64,000 nucleotides of DNA from Roseivivax sediminis (GTDB lineage: Bacteria; Pseudomonadota; Alphaproteobacteria; Rhodobacterales; Rhodobacteraceae). Below, piece by piece: positions 24,214 to 36,876 of this stretch. The DNA is taken from assembly GCF_900112685.1 (NCBI RefSeq), contig NZ_FOMS01000002.1, positions 372,001-436,000 of the forward strand. Direction: 5' to 3'. The notes under the pieces are model-generated. The model saw nothing but the letters and a program-made list of their open reading frames with translations. It had not been told where the DNA came from and ran no database searches. The translations under genes were made by a program, and so were the position numbers. Position 1 is the stretch's first letter. Each line of letters begins with the position of its first letter.

Positions 24214-24435
24214 TCAGTCGGGGACGTTGTCGATGCCGCTGCCGCCGAGGGGATGGCACCGGCCGATCCGGCGTAGCGCCAGCCAGCTTCCGCGCAGGGC
24301 GCCGTGACGCTCCAGCGCCTCCAGCGCGTAGGCGGAACATGTGGGGGTGTAGCGGCAGTTGAACCCGACCCAGGGCGAGAACACCAGCCGGTAGGCGCGG
24401 ACGGGGAGGGCGAAGAGGCGGGCCAGCGGCCCCAT
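24214..24435 (-). CDS. yidD: membrane protein insertion efficiency factor YidD
   Basis: A small (73-residue) protein thought to help YidC-dependent membrane insertion. It shows the family core [20 protein letters not shown], then [13 protein letters not shown] and [13 protein letters not shown], with the conserved cysteines in place. The ATG at 24435 lies one base after the rnpA stop (TGA G ATG), so the two are translationally coupled. In relatives yidC follows directly; here the next minus-strand genes are the DUF1127-like gene and the ttcA insertion region. Confidence 0.93.
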   Translation of the reverse strand: MGPLARLFALPVRAYRLVFSPWVGFNCRYTPTCSAYALEALERHGALRGSWLALRRIGRCHPLGGSGIDNVPD

Positions 24436-24436
24436 C

Positions 24437-24838
24437 TCAGGCGCGGGCGCGGCCATGGAGCCGCCGCAGCGCCTGCATCAGGTCCTGCATCAGCGCATCG
24501 AAGGGCCGGGCGGCGGTCGCGGCGGGCCGGCCGATGAGAACGTAATCGTAGCCGGGGCGCGCGTGATCGGGCAGCACGAGACGTGCCGCTTCGCGCAGGC
24601 GGCGCTTCGCCCGGTTGCGGGCGACGGCATTGCCGAGCTTCTTGGAACAGGTGAGCCCGACCCGCACCCGCGAATCGTCATCCCGCCGGGCCCGCGCCTG
24701 GACGAGCATCGAAGGCACGCCCTGCTTGTCGGCGCGCGCGGCGGCGAGGAAATCCGGCCGTTTGCGCAGCGTCTCGATTCGCGGCGTCGCGCTGTCCTGG
24801 CTCTCCGCTTTGCGGAGGCTGACCTCGGGCGGCGTCAC
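24437..24838 (-). CDS. rnpA: ribonuclease P protein component
   Basis: Protein subunit of RNase P, which matures tRNA 5' ends. I use the GTG at 24838 ([13 protein letters not shown]), giving 133 residues, because alphaproteobacterial RnpA usually begins shortly before the [16 protein letters not shown] segment and because this start lies 17 bases after the rpmH stop. The signature block is present: [20 protein letters not shown] followed by [10 protein letters not shown]. The protein is basic, as expected for an RNA-binding subunit. It sits between rpmH and yidD in the classical order. Confidence 0.93.
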   Translation of the reverse strand: MTPPEVSLRKAESQDSATPRIETLRKRPDFLAAARADKQGVPSMLVQARARRDDDSRVRVGLTCSKKLGNAVARNRAKRRLREAARLVLPDHARPGYDYVLIGRPAATAARPFDALMQDLMQALRRLHGRARA

Positions 24839-24855
24839 GGTCGCGCGCGCTGCGA

Positions 24856-24993
24856 TCAGGCGCTGAGCTTCTTGCGGCCGCGCAGGCGGCGGGCGTTCAG
24901 GATCTTGCGCCCGGCGCGGGTGGCCATGCGCGAGCGGAAGCCGTGGCGGGCTTTCCGCACGTAGTTCGAGGGCTGGTAGGTGCGCTTGGTCAT
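24856..24993 (-). CDS. rpmH: 50S ribosomal protein L34
   Basis: A 45-residue, very basic ribosomal protein beginning [20 protein letters not shown] and ending GRKKLSA, the standard L34 sequence. The gene is first in the rpmH-rnpA-yidD cluster and is preceded by a near-consensus promoter at 25065-25093. Confidence 0.97.
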   Translation of the reverse strand: MTKRTYQPSNYVRKARHGFRSRMATRAGRKILNARRLRGRKKLSA

Positions 24994-25064
24994 GGCACTC
25001 TCTCCGTCTGGTAGGCCCCGGCACGCGGGCGGGCGTTCGGGGCGGAATCTCTCGTGAAGCCCGG

Positions 25065-25093
25065 CCTATAGGCAAAGCGGGGCGCTCTGTCAA
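25065..25093 (-). promoter_or_regulatory. sigma-70 type promoter of rpmH-rnpA-yidD
   Basis: On the minus strand TTGACA (25088-25093) and TATAGG (25065-25070) are separated by exactly 17 bases. Transcription would start near 25058, giving a leader of about 65 bases before the rpmH ATG. It is one of the best promoter matches in the window. Confidence 0.75.
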
Positions 25094-25116
25094 ACCTCGA
25101 TGGCGGCGAATCGCGG

Positions 25117-25134
25117 CCCCTGCGGCGGCAGGGG
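25117..25134 (-). terminator. stem-loop after aspS
   Basis: A perfect 7-bp stem (cccctgc / gcagggg) with a four-base loop lies ten bases after the aspS stop. There is no strong T-run after it on the minus strand, so it may be a weak or factor-assisted terminator. Confidence 0.35.
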
Positions 25135-25144
25135 CGCGCGCGGC

Positions 25145-26926
25145 TCACTCCTCGGGCATGACGCGCAGGCGCAGCTCCATCAGCTGGTCGGAGGCAGGCT
25201 CCGACGGGGCGCCCATCATCAGGTCCTCGGCGCGCTGGTTCATCGGGAACATGATGACCTGGCGGATGTTCTGCTCGTCCGCCAGCAGCATGACCATGCG
25301 GTCGATGCCCGCCGCGCAGCCGCCGTGCGGCGGGGCGCCGAAGCGGAACGCGTTGACCATCCCGCCGAAGCGCTTGCGCACCTCCTCCTCGCCGTAGCCG
25401 GCCAGTTCGAACGCCTTGAACATGGTGTCGAGCCGGTGATTCCGGATCGCGCCCGAGATCAGCTCGTAGCCATTGCAGGCCAGATCGTACTGGTAGCCCT
25501 TCACGGCCAGCGGATCGCCCGACAGCGCCTCATGCCCGCCCTGCGGCATCGAGAACGGGTTGTGCGAGAAATCGACGGTGCCGGTCTCCTCGTCCTTCTC
25601 GTACATCGGGAAATCGACGATCCAGGCGAAGGCGAAGCGGTCCTGATCGGTCAGACCCAGTTCGTCGCCGATGGTCGTGCGCGCCTTGGCGGCGACACGT
25701 TCGAACGACGCCGGCTTGCCGCCGAGGAAGAACGCCGCATCCCCGACGCCGAGGTTGAGCTGCTGGCGGATCGCCTCGGTGCGCTCGGGGCCGATGTTCT
25801 TGGCGAGCGGGCCCGCGGCCTCCGCCTCCCCGTCCTTGTCGCGCCAGAAGATATACCCCATCCCGGGCAGCCCTTCCTTCTGGGCGAAGGCGTTCATGCG
25901 GTCGCAGAACTTGCGCGACCCGCCGGTGGGGGCGGGAATGGCGCGGATCTCCGTGCCGTCCTGCTCCAGCAGCTTGGCGAAGATCGCGAAGCCCGAGCCG
26001 CGGAAATGCTCGGAGACGTCCTGCATCTCGATCGGGTTGCGCAGGTCCGGCTTGTCGGTGCCGTATTTCCGCAGCGCCTCGGCATAGGGGATCTGCGGCC
26101 AGCTTTCGGGCGCGTCGACCTTCCGGCCGCCGCCGAACTCCTCGAAGACGCCCGCCATCACCGGGGCGACGGCGTCGAAGACGTCCTGCTGCTCCACGAA
26201 CGACATCTCCATGTCGAGCTGGTAGAAGTCCGTGGGCGAGCGGTCGGCGCGCGGATCCTCGTCGCGGAAGCAGGGCGCGATCTGGAAGTACTTGTCGAAG
26301 CCCGACACCATGATCAGCTGCTTGAACTGCTGCGGCGCCTGCGGCAGCGCGTAGAACTTGCCCGGATGCAGCCGCGACGGCACCAGGAAGTCGCGCGCGC
26401 CCTCGGGCGAGGACGCGGTGATGATCGGCGTCTGGTATTCGCGGAAATCCTGCGCCCACATCCGCTGCCGGATCGAGCGGACGACGTCCGAGCGCAGCGT
26501 CATGTTGCGCTGCATGACCTCGCGCCGCAGGTCGAGGTAGCGATAGCGCAGGCGCGTCTCCTCGGGATATTCCTGATCGCCGAAGACGATGAGCGGCAGC
26601 TCCTCGGCGGCGCCGAGCACCTCCACGTCGCGGATGTAGACCTCGATCTCGCCGGTGGGCAGCTTGGGGTTCACGAGGCTGTCGTCCCGCGCCTTCACCA
26701 CGCCGTCGATTCGCACGCACCATTCGGAGCGCAGCTTCTCGACCTCCGCGAACACCCCGCTGTCGGGATCGCAGAGCACCTGCGTGATGCCGTAATGGTC
26801 GCGCAGGTCGACGAAGAGCACGCCGCCGTGGTCGCGGATGCGGTGAACCCAGCCCGCGAGCCGGACCTCCTGCCCGACATGATCGCGGCGGAGGTCGGCG
26901 CAGGTGTGGTCGCGATAGGCGTGCAT
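25145..26926 (-). CDS. aspS: aspartate--tRNA ligase
   Basis: Charges tRNA-Asp (and possibly tRNA-Asn in organisms lacking AsnRS). The 593-residue class II synthetase begins with an OB-fold anticodon-binding domain ([20 protein letters not shown], about residues 18-37). The catalytic core carries motif 2 ([20 protein letters not shown]) and the C-terminal motif 3 ([18 protein letters not shown]). The bacterial GAD insertion domain lies between them, about residues 300-420. The start [14 protein letters not shown] at 26926 matches the family; an upstream extension of the frame has no support. It is divergent from cfa. Confidence 0.97.
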   Translation of the reverse strand: MHAYRDHTCADLRRDHVGQEVRLAGWVHRIRDHGGVLFVDLRDHYGITQVLCDPDSGVFAEVEKLRSEWCVRIDGVVKARDDSLVNPKLPTGEIEVYIRDVEVLGAAEELPLIVFGDQEYPEETRLRYRYLDLRREVMQRNMTLRSDVVRSIRQRMWAQDFREYQTPIITASSPEGARDFLVPSRLHPGKFYALPQAPQQFKQLIMVSGFDKYFQIAPCFRDEDPRADRSPTDFYQLDMEMSFVEQQDVFDAVAPVMAGVFEEFGGGRKVDAPESWPQIPYAEALRKYGTDKPDLRNPIEMQDVSEHFRGSGFAIFAKLLEQDGTEIRAIPAPTGGSRKFCDRMNAFAQKEGLPGMGYIFWRDKDGEAEAAGPLAKNIGPERTEAIRQQLNLGVGDAAFFLGGKPASFERVAAKARTTIGDELGLTDQDRFAFAWIVDFPMYEKDEETGTVDFSHNPFSMPQGGHEALSGDPLAVKGYQYDLACNGYELISGAIRNHRLDTMFKAFELAGYGEEEVRKRFGGMVNAFRFGAPPHGGCAAGIDRMVMLLADEQNIRQVIMFPMNQRAEDLMMGAPSEPASDQLMELRLRVMPEE

Positions 26927-26966
26927 GGCGTCAGAGCCCCTCGGAATTGCCGGAAATTCAGGCGCC

Positions 26967-26995
26967 GATACACAGGCGATGGCCGGCGAAGTCAA
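26967..26995 (-). promoter_or_regulatory. candidate promoter of aspS
   Basis: TTGACT (26990-26995) and TGTATC (26967-26972) on the minus strand are 17 bases apart, with a predicted start about 35 bases upstream of the aspS ATG. Confidence 0.5.
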
Positions 26996-27093
26996 GCGAA
27001 GCCCTGCGCGATTTGTCGCACACGTCATCCTGCCCTAAGTAATCTGTCCGAACGGCGGGATTGACATTTGGCTTGAAAGCTACGGAGGCCAGG

Positions 27094-28332
27094 ATGTGGG
27101 ATAGTGTTGTTCATCGCATGTTGACGCGACTCGTCATAGACGGAGAGCTGCGGGTGGAATGGCCGGACGGGCACGTGACCGAGTATGGTCGGCCCGACGA
27201 ATTCTCGGCCGAGGTGAAGTTCACCGATCGCGCGATCCTGCGCGAGCTATGCCTGCGCCCGGTGCTGGCGCTGGGCGAGGGATACATGGACCGGCGGATC
27301 GTCGTGGACGACGACAAGCTCTACGATCTGGTCGCGCTCCTGGTGCGCAACCGCGAACGGTCCGGCGACATGCCGGCCTGGGTCAACGCGATGCAATCCT
27401 TGCGCACCGCGGCGCGCAACCTCGTGTTGCGCAATTCGCCGGTGTCGGCGCGGCAGAACGTGGCGCATCACTACGATATCTCGGACGATCTCTACCGGCT
27501 CTTCCTCGATGACGACATGCAGTATTCCTGCGCCTATTTCGCCCGGCCCGACATGACGCTGGACGAGGCGCAGGCCGCCAAGAAGGCGCATATCGCCCGC
27601 AAGCTGCGGATCGAGCCGGGGATGCGCGTTCTGGACATCGGCTGCGGCTGGGGCGGCATGGCGCTGACGCTGGCGAAGGATTTCGGCGCGCATGTCACCG
27701 GCGTCACGCTCTCGTCGAACCAGCACCGCACGGCAGAGCAACGGGCGGCTGCCGCGGGGCTCTCGGGCAAGACGGAGTTCCGGCTGCAGGATTACCGCGA
27801 CGTGACCGACCGCTTCGACCGGATCGTCAGCGTCGGCATGCTGGAGCATGTGGGCCCGCCGCAATTCGGCGTCTACTTCGAGAAGGTGGCGGAGCTGCTG
27901 GACCCGGAAGGCATCGCGCTCATCCACACGATCGGGCTGACGATGCCGCCGTCACCCACGTCGCCCTGGATCATGAAGTATATCTTCCCGGGCGGCTACG
28001 TGCCGGCCCTGTCCGAGGTGGCGCCGAGAATCGAGAAGGCCGGCCTCTGGACCGCCGACATCGAGGTGCTGCGCGGACATTACGGCCCGACGCTCAACCA
28101 CTGGCGCGCACGCTTCGAGGCCAATCTCGACAAGGTGCGGCAGATGTACGACGAGCGCTTCGTGCGCATGTGGCGCTTCTACCTCGTCGCCTGCGAGACC
28201 GCCTTCGAAGAACAGCACCAGGGCGTCTACCAGTTCCAGCTGTCCAAGGCGCAATACGCCGTGCCGCGGACGCGTGACTACCTTTACGAGGACACGCAGC
28301 GGCCCGCGGTCTGGGCGCAGGCGGCGCAGTAG
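27094..28332 (+). CDS. cfa: cyclopropane-fatty-acid synthase family methyltransferase
   Basis: Transfers a methylene group from S-adenosylmethionine to unsaturated phospholipid acyl chains, modifying membrane lipids. The 412-residue product has the family N-terminal region and then the SAM-binding motif VLDIGCGWGGMALTLAK (about residues 179-195), preceded by the family block HHYDISDDLYRLFLDDDMQY with SCAYF. VGMLEHVG and the C-terminal WRFYLVACETAFEEQ segment also match. I start at the ATG at 27094, preceded by GGAGG; an earlier TTG (27061) is possible. The region upstream, shared with aspS, offers only weak plus-strand promoter boxes (TTGTCG at 27013, TAAGTA at 27036). Confidence 0.93.
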   Translation: MWDSVVHRMLTRLVIDGELRVEWPDGHVTEYGRPDEFSAEVKFTDRAILRELCLRPVLALGEGYMDRRIVVDDDKLYDLVALLVRNRERSGDMPAWVNAMQSLRTAARNLVLRNSPVSARQNVAHHYDISDDLYRLFLDDDMQYSCAYFARPDMTLDEAQAAKKAHIARKLRIEPGMRVLDIGCGWGGMALTLAKDFGAHVTGVTLSSNQHRTAEQRAAAAGLSGKTEFRLQDYRDVTDRFDRIVSVGMLEHVGPPQFGVYFEKVAELLDPEGIALIHTIGLTMPPSPTSPWIMKYIFPGGYVPALSEVAPRIEKAGLWTADIEVLRGHYGPTLNHWRARFEANLDKVRQMYDERFVRMWRFYLVACETAFEEQHQGVYQFQLSKAQYAVPRTRDYLYEDTQRPAVWAQAAQ

Positions 28333-28734
28333 CCGCCGGGCGCCCGGCCGCGTGAAGAGTGGCCGGGCGGCATTCCGGCCGTTCGGTCCGCCGGGGGCCG
28401 GGGGCCGGGCGAGGAACGCCTTTGTCGCGCCCTCGGCGACAAGGTCCGTGAAACGCAAATCATCCCGGAGTCGCGACCTGTCCGGCACCGGCGCTGTTCG
28501 GAATCGAACGGAGCAGGTCGTGCGCTGCCGAATCCCGGAGGCACCCTCGGGACGCGCGGAAATCCTGTCCGGGAAAAGCCGCATTCAGGACTTTCATTCA
28601 TTTTCGAGACCTTGTCGCCGGCCCGGCCGGACACATCGCATCTTGGGTCGTGAGGAGGGGTTGAACCGGCACCGGCCATCTCTATAACCCACGCCAATTT
28701 GCGCGGCCCCCAGGCGCGACAGAAAGGTCTTCCG
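28333..28734. other. intergenic region between cfa and carB
   Basis: About 400 bases without a supported gene. A perfect 9-bp stem-loop (cgcccggcc at 28341-28349, ggccgggcg at 28361-28369) follows the cfa stop and may end its transcript, although no T-run follows. The right end holds the carB promoter and a leader of about 40 bases. The middle shows nothing I can interpret. Confidence 0.5.
28661..28688 (+). promoter_or_regulatory. candidate promoter of carB
   Basis: TTGAAC (28661-28666) and TATAAC (28683-28688) are separated by 16 bases, about 50 bases before the carB start. Confidence 0.6.
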
Positions 28735-32076
<3,342 letters not shown>

Positions 32077-32086
32077 GGGCGCGCAT

Positions 32087-32120
32087 CCCGGGGCTCCCGC
32101 CCCGGACCCCGGGAGTATTT
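32087..32120 (+). terminator. terminator-like stem-loop after carB with a repeated roseobacter-type tail
   Basis: A 7-bp stem (cccgggg / ccccggg) with a 13-base loop begins ten bases after the carB stop. It is followed by agtatttg and a purine-rich tail. The same stem-plus-GTATTTG arrangement occurs at 53664-53722, so it is probably a genome-wide terminator family. Confidence 0.5.
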
Positions 32121-32207
32121 GTGACGAGAAGAAGCAGGGGCCGGGTTCCTTTCCATGCCGCGCGCGACGCGTTAAGCCGAGGCGAAAGCTGAGGCGAGGC
32201 GCGTGAC

Positions 32208-33710
32208 ATGGCAAAACCCGTAGTTCTGACCATCCTCGACGGCTGGGGGCTTTCCGAGAACCGGGAGGCCAACGCCCCCGCGCTGGCGGACACGCCCAAC
32301 ATGGACCGGCTGATGCGGGACTGTCCGCACGCGACGCTGACCACGCACGGGCCGGATGTCGGGCTGCCGACCGGGCAGATGGGCAATTCCGAGGTGGGGC
32401 ACACCAATATCGGCGCGGGCCGTGTGGTGGCGATGGATCTGGGGCAGATCGATCTGGCGATCGAGGAGGGCAGCTTCTTCGAGAACGAGGCGATCCTGCG
32501 CTTCGCGCGCGAGGTGACCGGGCGCGCGCATCTTTTCGGGGTGGTGTCGGATGGCGGGGTGCACGGGCATCTCGATCACATCGTCGCGGCGGCGCGGATG
32601 CTCGTCGATGCCGGGCGCGAGGTGATCGTGCACGCGATCACCGACGGGCGCGACGTGGCGCCGAAATCCGCCGATGGCTTCGTGACCGAATTGCAGGCCA
32701 AGCTGCCCGAGGGCGCGCGCATCGCAACGGTGATCGGACGCTACTTCGCCATGGACCGCGACAACCGCTGGGACCGGGTGAAGACCGCCTTCGACGCCAT
32801 CGCGTGGGGCGAGGGGCAGAGGGCCGCCACGCCGAGCGAGGCGGTCGCGCAGGCCTGGGCGGCCGGGCAGACCGACGAGTTCATCCCGGCGACCGTAATC
32901 GGCGACTATGACGGCATCCAGGAGGGCGACGGGCTCTTCTGCCTCAACTTCCGGGCCGACCGCGCGCGCGAGATCCTCGCCGCGCTGGGCGCGCCCGATT
33001 TCGACGGCTTCGACCGGGAAAGGCCGCCGCTGTCGGCTCTGCTGGGGATGGTGGAATACTCGGAGGCGCACAACGACTACATGATCACCGCCTTCCCGAA
33101 GCGGAAGATCGTCAACACGCTCGGCGCCTGGGTGGCGCGGCACGGGCTGACGCAGTTCCGCCTCGCCGAGACCGAGAAGTATCCGCACGTGACCTTCTTC
33201 CTCAACGGCGGGCAGGAGACGCCTGAGGAGGGCGAGGACCGATTCATGCCGAAATCGCCCGACGTCGCCACCTACGATCTTCAGCCCGAGATGAGCGCGC
33301 CCGAGGTCACCGAGGCCTTCGTGGGCGCGATCCGCAAGGGCTACGATCTGATCGTGGTGAACTATGCCAACCCCGACATGGTCGGCCATACCGGCGATCT
33401 TGAGGCCGCAATCCGCGCCTGCGAGGCGGTGGACGCAGGCCTGGGACAGGCGCTCGCGGCGCTGGAAGAGGCGGGCGGCGCGATGATCGTCACCGCCGAT
33501 CACGGCAATTGCGACGTGATGGTCGACCCCGAGACCGGCGGGCCGCATACCGCGCATACGCTGAACCCGGTGCCGGTGATCCTGTTCGGCGGTCCGCAGG
33601 GCGCGACGCTGGCGGATGGGCGGCTCGCGGACCTCGCGCCGACGCTCTTGGAGCTGATGGCACTGGAACAGCCCGCGGAGATGACGGGCGAGAGCCTCAT
33701 CCGCCGATGA
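32208..33710 (+). CDS. gpmI: 2,3-bisphosphoglycerate-independent phosphoglycerate mutase
   Basis: Interconverts 3- and 2-phosphoglycerate in glycolysis and gluconeogenesis with two Mn ions. The 500-residue, alkaline-phosphatase-type enzyme shows the N-terminal metal site VLTILDGWGLS, the catalytic serine in PTGQMGNSEVGHTNIGAG (about residues 57-74), the ITDGRDVAP block, and the C-terminal metal sites NYANPDMVGHTG and TADHGNCDVM. The stop overlaps the start of the next gene as ATGA. This suggests an operon with envC-like, ctpA and rppH, a pairing that is common in Rhodobacteraceae. Confidence 0.97.
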   Translation: MAKPVVLTILDGWGLSENREANAPALADTPNMDRLMRDCPHATLTTHGPDVGLPTGQMGNSEVGHTNIGAGRVVAMDLGQIDLAIEEGSFFENEAILRFAREVTGRAHLFGVVSDGGVHGHLDHIVAAARMLVDAGREVIVHAITDGRDVAPKSADGFVTELQAKLPEGARIATVIGRYFAMDRDNRWDRVKTAFDAIAWGEGQRAATPSEAVAQAWAAGQTDEFIPATVIGDYDGIQEGDGLFCLNFRADRAREILAALGAPDFDGFDRERPPLSALLGMVEYSEAHNDYMITAFPKRKIVNTLGAWVARHGLTQFRLAETEKYPHVTFFLNGGQETPEEGEDRFMPKSPDVATYDLQPEMSAPEVTEAFVGAIRKGYDLIVVNYANPDMVGHTGDLEAAIRACEAVDAGLGQALAALEEAGGAMIVTADHGNCDVMVDPETGGPHTAHTLNPVPVILFGGPQGATLADGRLADLAPTLLELMALEQPAEMTGESLIRR

Positions 33711-34810
33711 TCCGGGCGGCGCTGATCCTGCTGTTCCTCGCGGTGCCGGCAGCGGCGCAGGATGCCGGCGCGTCGGCGCGCGCGGCGGGCGAACGGCTGG
33801 AGGCGGCGCAGCGCCGGCTCGACGCCGCCGAGGGCGGGCAGGACCGCGTGGAGGCGCTGACCGAGACGATCCGGGCGTTCGAGGCCGGGCTCGCGGCGAT
33901 GCGGACCGGGCTGCGCGAGGCCTCGATCCGGGAGGCGGCGCTGTCGCGCCGATTGGATGCGCGACAGACCGAGGTGGCGCAGCTTCTCGGCGTCCTGCAG
34001 GCGCTGAGTACCGCCGAGGCGCCGCAGCAGCTTCTGCACCCGGAGGGCCCGCTCGGCGCGGCGCGGTCGGGGATGCTGGTGGCCGCGGTCACACCGGGCC
34101 TTGCGGCCGAGGCGGCGGAGCTGCGGCGCGATCTGGAGGAGGTCGCGACCGTCCGCGCGCTGCAGCAGGAAGCCGAAGAGACGCTGCAGGACGGCCTGAC
34201 CGGCGTGCAGGAGGCGCGCGCGCGGCTGTCGCGGGCCATCGCCGACCGCACCGATCTGCCCAAGCGTTTCACCGCGGACCCGGTGCGCACGGCGATCCTG
34301 ATCGCGGCGACCGAGACGCTGGACGCCTTCGCCAGCGGCCTTGCCGAGATCGCGGCCGGCGAAGAGGTCGCCAGCGACGGTGATATCGCGGATCGCAAGG
34401 GCGCGCTGCCGCTGCCGGTGCAGGGACAGGTCCTGCGGCAGGCGGGCGAAGCGGATGCCGCCGGGGTGGAGCGCCCCGGCATCGTCGTCGCCACCCGTCC
34501 GCAGGCGCTGGTGACCGCGCCGACGGCGGGGACGCTGCGCTATCGCGGGCCGCTTCTGGATTACGGGCAGGTGTCGATCCTGGAGCCGCAGCCGGACCTC
34601 CTGTTCGTCTTCGCCGGGCTCGGCACCGTCTACGGGGAGATCGGGGAGGTCCTGCCCGAGGGCGCCCCGGTCGGCCTCATGGGCGGGGCGCCGGCGTCAC
34701 CATCCGGTGAAGGGGCTTTATCTCCGGCCTCCGAGACGCTTTACATGGAGGTCAGAGAAGGCCAAGGCCCCGTCGACCCGCTGACGTGGTTCGCAACCGA
34801 CAAGGGATGA
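33707..34810 (+). CDS. EnvC-like murein hydrolase activator (degenerate M23 domain)
   Basis: Probably activates periplasmic amidases for septal peptidoglycan splitting. The 367-residue protein has a signal peptide (about residues 1-18, ending AAAQ). A long Ala/Glu/Arg-rich coiled coil follows (about 20-220), with a LytM/M23-type C-terminal domain from about 265 (VTAPTAGTLRYRGPLLDYGQ). The zinc-binding histidines of active M23 peptidases are absent: the positions that should hold HxH read MEVREGQGP, as in EnvC-type activators. The ATG overlaps the gpmI stop, so translation is coupled. The ctpA start follows seven bases after the stop. Confidence 0.85.
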   Translation: MIRAALILLFLAVPAAAQDAGASARAAGERLEAAQRRLDAAEGGQDRVEALTETIRAFEAGLAAMRTGLREASIREAALSRRLDARQTEVAQLLGVLQALSTAEAPQQLLHPEGPLGAARSGMLVAAVTPGLAAEAAELRRDLEEVATVRALQQEAEETLQDGLTGVQEARARLSRAIADRTDLPKRFTADPVRTAILIAATETLDAFASGLAEIAAGEEVASDGDIADRKGALPLPVQGQVLRQAGEADAAGVERPGIVVATRPQALVTAPTAGTLRYRGPLLDYGQVSILEPQPDLLFVFAGLGTVYGEIGEVLPEGAPVGLMGGAPASPSGEGALSPASETLYMEVREGQGPVDPLTWFATDKG

Positions 34811-34817
34811 CATCCGC

Positions 34818-36236
34818 ATGAAACGTTTCCTCATGGCCGCGATCGGCGGCACGCTGGCCGGTGCGGTCGCGACGACGCAGTTCGTCGGACCCCTGCTGGC
34901 GCAGGAGAGCGCGAACAACAGTTCCGTGTACGAGCAGCTCGACCTCTTCGGGGACATCTTCGAGCGCATCCGCGCGCAATATGTCGAAGATGTCGACGAG
35001 AGCGAGCTGATCGAAGCGGCGATCAACGGGATGCTGACCTCTCTCGATCCGCATTCGTCGTATTTGTCGCCCGACGACGCGCAGGACATGCGGGTGCAGA
35101 CGCGGGGCGAATTCGGCGGGCTCGGGATCGAGGTCACGCAGGAAGACGGCTTCGTGAAGGTCGTCTCGCCCATCGACGGCACCCCGGCGGCCGAGGCCGG
35201 GATCGAGGCGGGCGATTTCATCACCCACGTCGATGGCGAGTCGGTGCTGGGCCTCAACCTCGACGAGGCCGTGGACCTGATGCGCGGGCCGGTGGGGTCC
35301 GAGATCCTCATCACCGTGGTGCGCGAGGGCGAGGAAGAGCCGTTCGACGTCTCCATCGTGCGCGACACGATCACGCTCACCGCCGTGCGGGCGCGGACCG
35401 AGGGCGACACCGTGCTGCTGCGAGTGACCACCTTCAACGACCAGACCTTCCCCAACCTCGAGGAAGGGCTCGCCGAGCAGGTGGAGGCCGCCGGCGGCAT
35501 GGACAGCATCAACGGCATCGTGCTCGACCTGCGTAACAACCCGGGCGGTCTGCTGACGCAGGCGATCAAGGTCGCCGACGCCTTCCTCGACGCCGGGGAG
35601 ATCGTGTCGACGCGTTCGCGCGATCCCCAGGACGGGGAGCGGTTCAACGCCGAGGAGGGCGACCTGGCCGAGGGCAAGCCGATGGTCGTGCTGATCAACG
35701 GCGGCTCGGCCTCGGCGTCCGAGATCGTCGCCGGCGCGCTGCAGGACCACCGCCGCGCCATCGTGGTCGGCACCAAGAGCTTCGGCAAGGGATCGGTGCA
35801 GACCGTCATGCCGCTGCGCGGGGACGGCGCGATGCGGCTGACAACGGCGCGCTACTACACGCCGTCGGGCCGGTCGATCCAGGCGCTGGGCGTGTCGCCC
35901 GACATCATCGTCGCGCAGCCGCGCACGTCGCCCAACGACGAGGAGGAGGAAGAGGACGAGAACGCCAGCGGCCTGCCGACCCGCTCCGAGGCGGACCTGC
36001 GGGGCGCGCTCGACAACGATTCGCTGACCGAGGACGAGATCCGGCAGATCGAGGAAGACCGCGAGCGGGCCGAGCAATCCGCCGCGCTCCGCGAGCAGGA
36101 CTATCAGCTGGCCTACGCGATCGACATCCTCAAGGGGCTGGCCGCCCTCGGCCCCGAAGCGGCCCGTGCCGCGATGGAGGCCCAGGCCGGCGATGAATCC
36201 GAGGCGGGCGAAGAGGCCGAGGCAGGCGGCAACTGA
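34818..36236 (+). CDS. ctpA: S41-family C-terminal processing peptidase
   Basis: A periplasmic, membrane-tethered serine protease that trims C-termini of exported proteins and affects envelope maintenance. The 472-residue protein has an N-terminal signal or anchor segment (about residues 4-26). A PDZ domain (about 85-165, [20 protein letters not shown]) is followed by the peptidase domain. The catalytic serine lies in [15 protein letters not shown] (about residues 294-308) and the lysine in [12 protein letters not shown] (about 325). The C-terminus is Asp/Glu/Ala-rich. It sits between envC-like and rppH, consistent with co-transcription. Confidence 0.95.
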   Translation: MKRFLMAAIGGTLAGAVATTQFVGPLLAQESANNSSVYEQLDLFGDIFERIRAQYVEDVDESELIEAAINGMLTSLDPHSSYLSPDDAQDMRVQTRGEFGGLGIEVTQEDGFVKVVSPIDGTPAAEAGIEAGDFITHVDGESVLGLNLDEAVDLMRGPVGSEILITVVREGEEEPFDVSIVRDTITLTAVRARTEGDTVLLRVTTFNDQTFPNLEEGLAEQVEAAGGMDSINGIVLDLRNNPGGLLTQAIKVADAFLDAGEIVSTRSRDPQDGERFNAEEGDLAEGKPMVVLINGGSASASEIVAGALQDHRRAIVVGTKSFGKGSVQTVMPLRGDGAMRLTTARYYTPSGRSIQALGVSPDIIVAQPRTSPNDEEEEEDENASGLPTRSEADLRGALDNDSLTEDEIRQIEEDRERAEQSAALREQDYQLAYAIDILKGLAALGPEAARAAMEAQAGDESEAGEEAEAGGN

Positions 36237-36291
36237 GACTGACTTGCGGCGGGACCATGCGTTCCGCCGCGCAGCCCGAAGAGGGATCCCC

Positions 36292-36774
36292 ATGACCCCC
36301 GAAGAGATCGCGGCGCTGCCCTACCGCCCCTGCGTCGGCGTGATGCTCTGCAATGCCGGCGGCGAAGTCTTCGTCGGCCAGCGCAGCGACATGGCCGAGC
36401 ATGCCTGGCAGATGCCGCAGGGGGGCATCGATCCCGGAGAGGCCCCGCGCGAGGCCGCTCTGCGCGAACTGCGCGAGGAAACCGGCGTCACGCCCGACCT
36501 TGTGACTGTGGAGGCGGAGACGGAGGGCTGGATCGCCTACGACCTGCCGCAGGACCTCGTTCCGCGAATCTGGAAGGGCCGTTTCCGCGGACAGGAGCAG
36601 AAGTGGTTCCTGATGCGGTTCCACGGCCGCGACGACCAGATCGATATCGCCGCCGAGCACGAGGAATTCTCTGCCTGGCGCTGGCTGCCGGTGGAGGAGC
36701 TCGAAGGCGCCATCGTGCCGTTCAAGCGCGCCGTCTACGCGGACGTGGTGGCCGCCTTCCGCGAACTGGTGTGA
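36292..36774 (+). CDS. rppH: RNA pyrophosphohydrolase
   Basis: Removes pyrophosphate from triphosphorylated RNA 5' ends, starting RNase E-dependent mRNA decay; it can also hydrolyse dinucleoside polyphosphates. The 160-residue Nudix protein begins [20 protein letters not shown] and contains the Nudix box at about residues 44-66 ([14 protein letters not shown], then RELREETGV). The family-typical WxxYDLP region ([10 protein letters not shown]) and QKWFLMRF are also present. The ATG at 36292 follows GAGGGA. The gene ends the gpmI-envC-ctpA-rppH run. Confidence 0.94.
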   Translation: MTPEEIAALPYRPCVGVMLCNAGGEVFVGQRSDMAEHAWQMPQGGIDPGEAPREAALRELREETGVTPDLVTVEAETEGWIAYDLPQDLVPRIWKGRFRGQEQKWFLMRFHGRDDQIDIAAEHEEFSAWRWLPVEELEGAIVPFKRAVYADVVAAFRELV

Positions 36775-36876
36775 GCGCCGCCACCGGCACCGGGAAAGCA
36801 CCACACGAGTCCGGCCTTCTCGGCCCGAGCGTTGCCTCTGCGCGGGCGGCTCGTGACGAAGCGCGCGTTGCCTTGC

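Noticed and set aside
27061-27066. A perfect TTGACA taken as the -35 box of cfa
   Set aside because: It lies only 33 bases before the chosen cfa ATG and has no -10 sequence at a workable distance before the ribosome-binding site.
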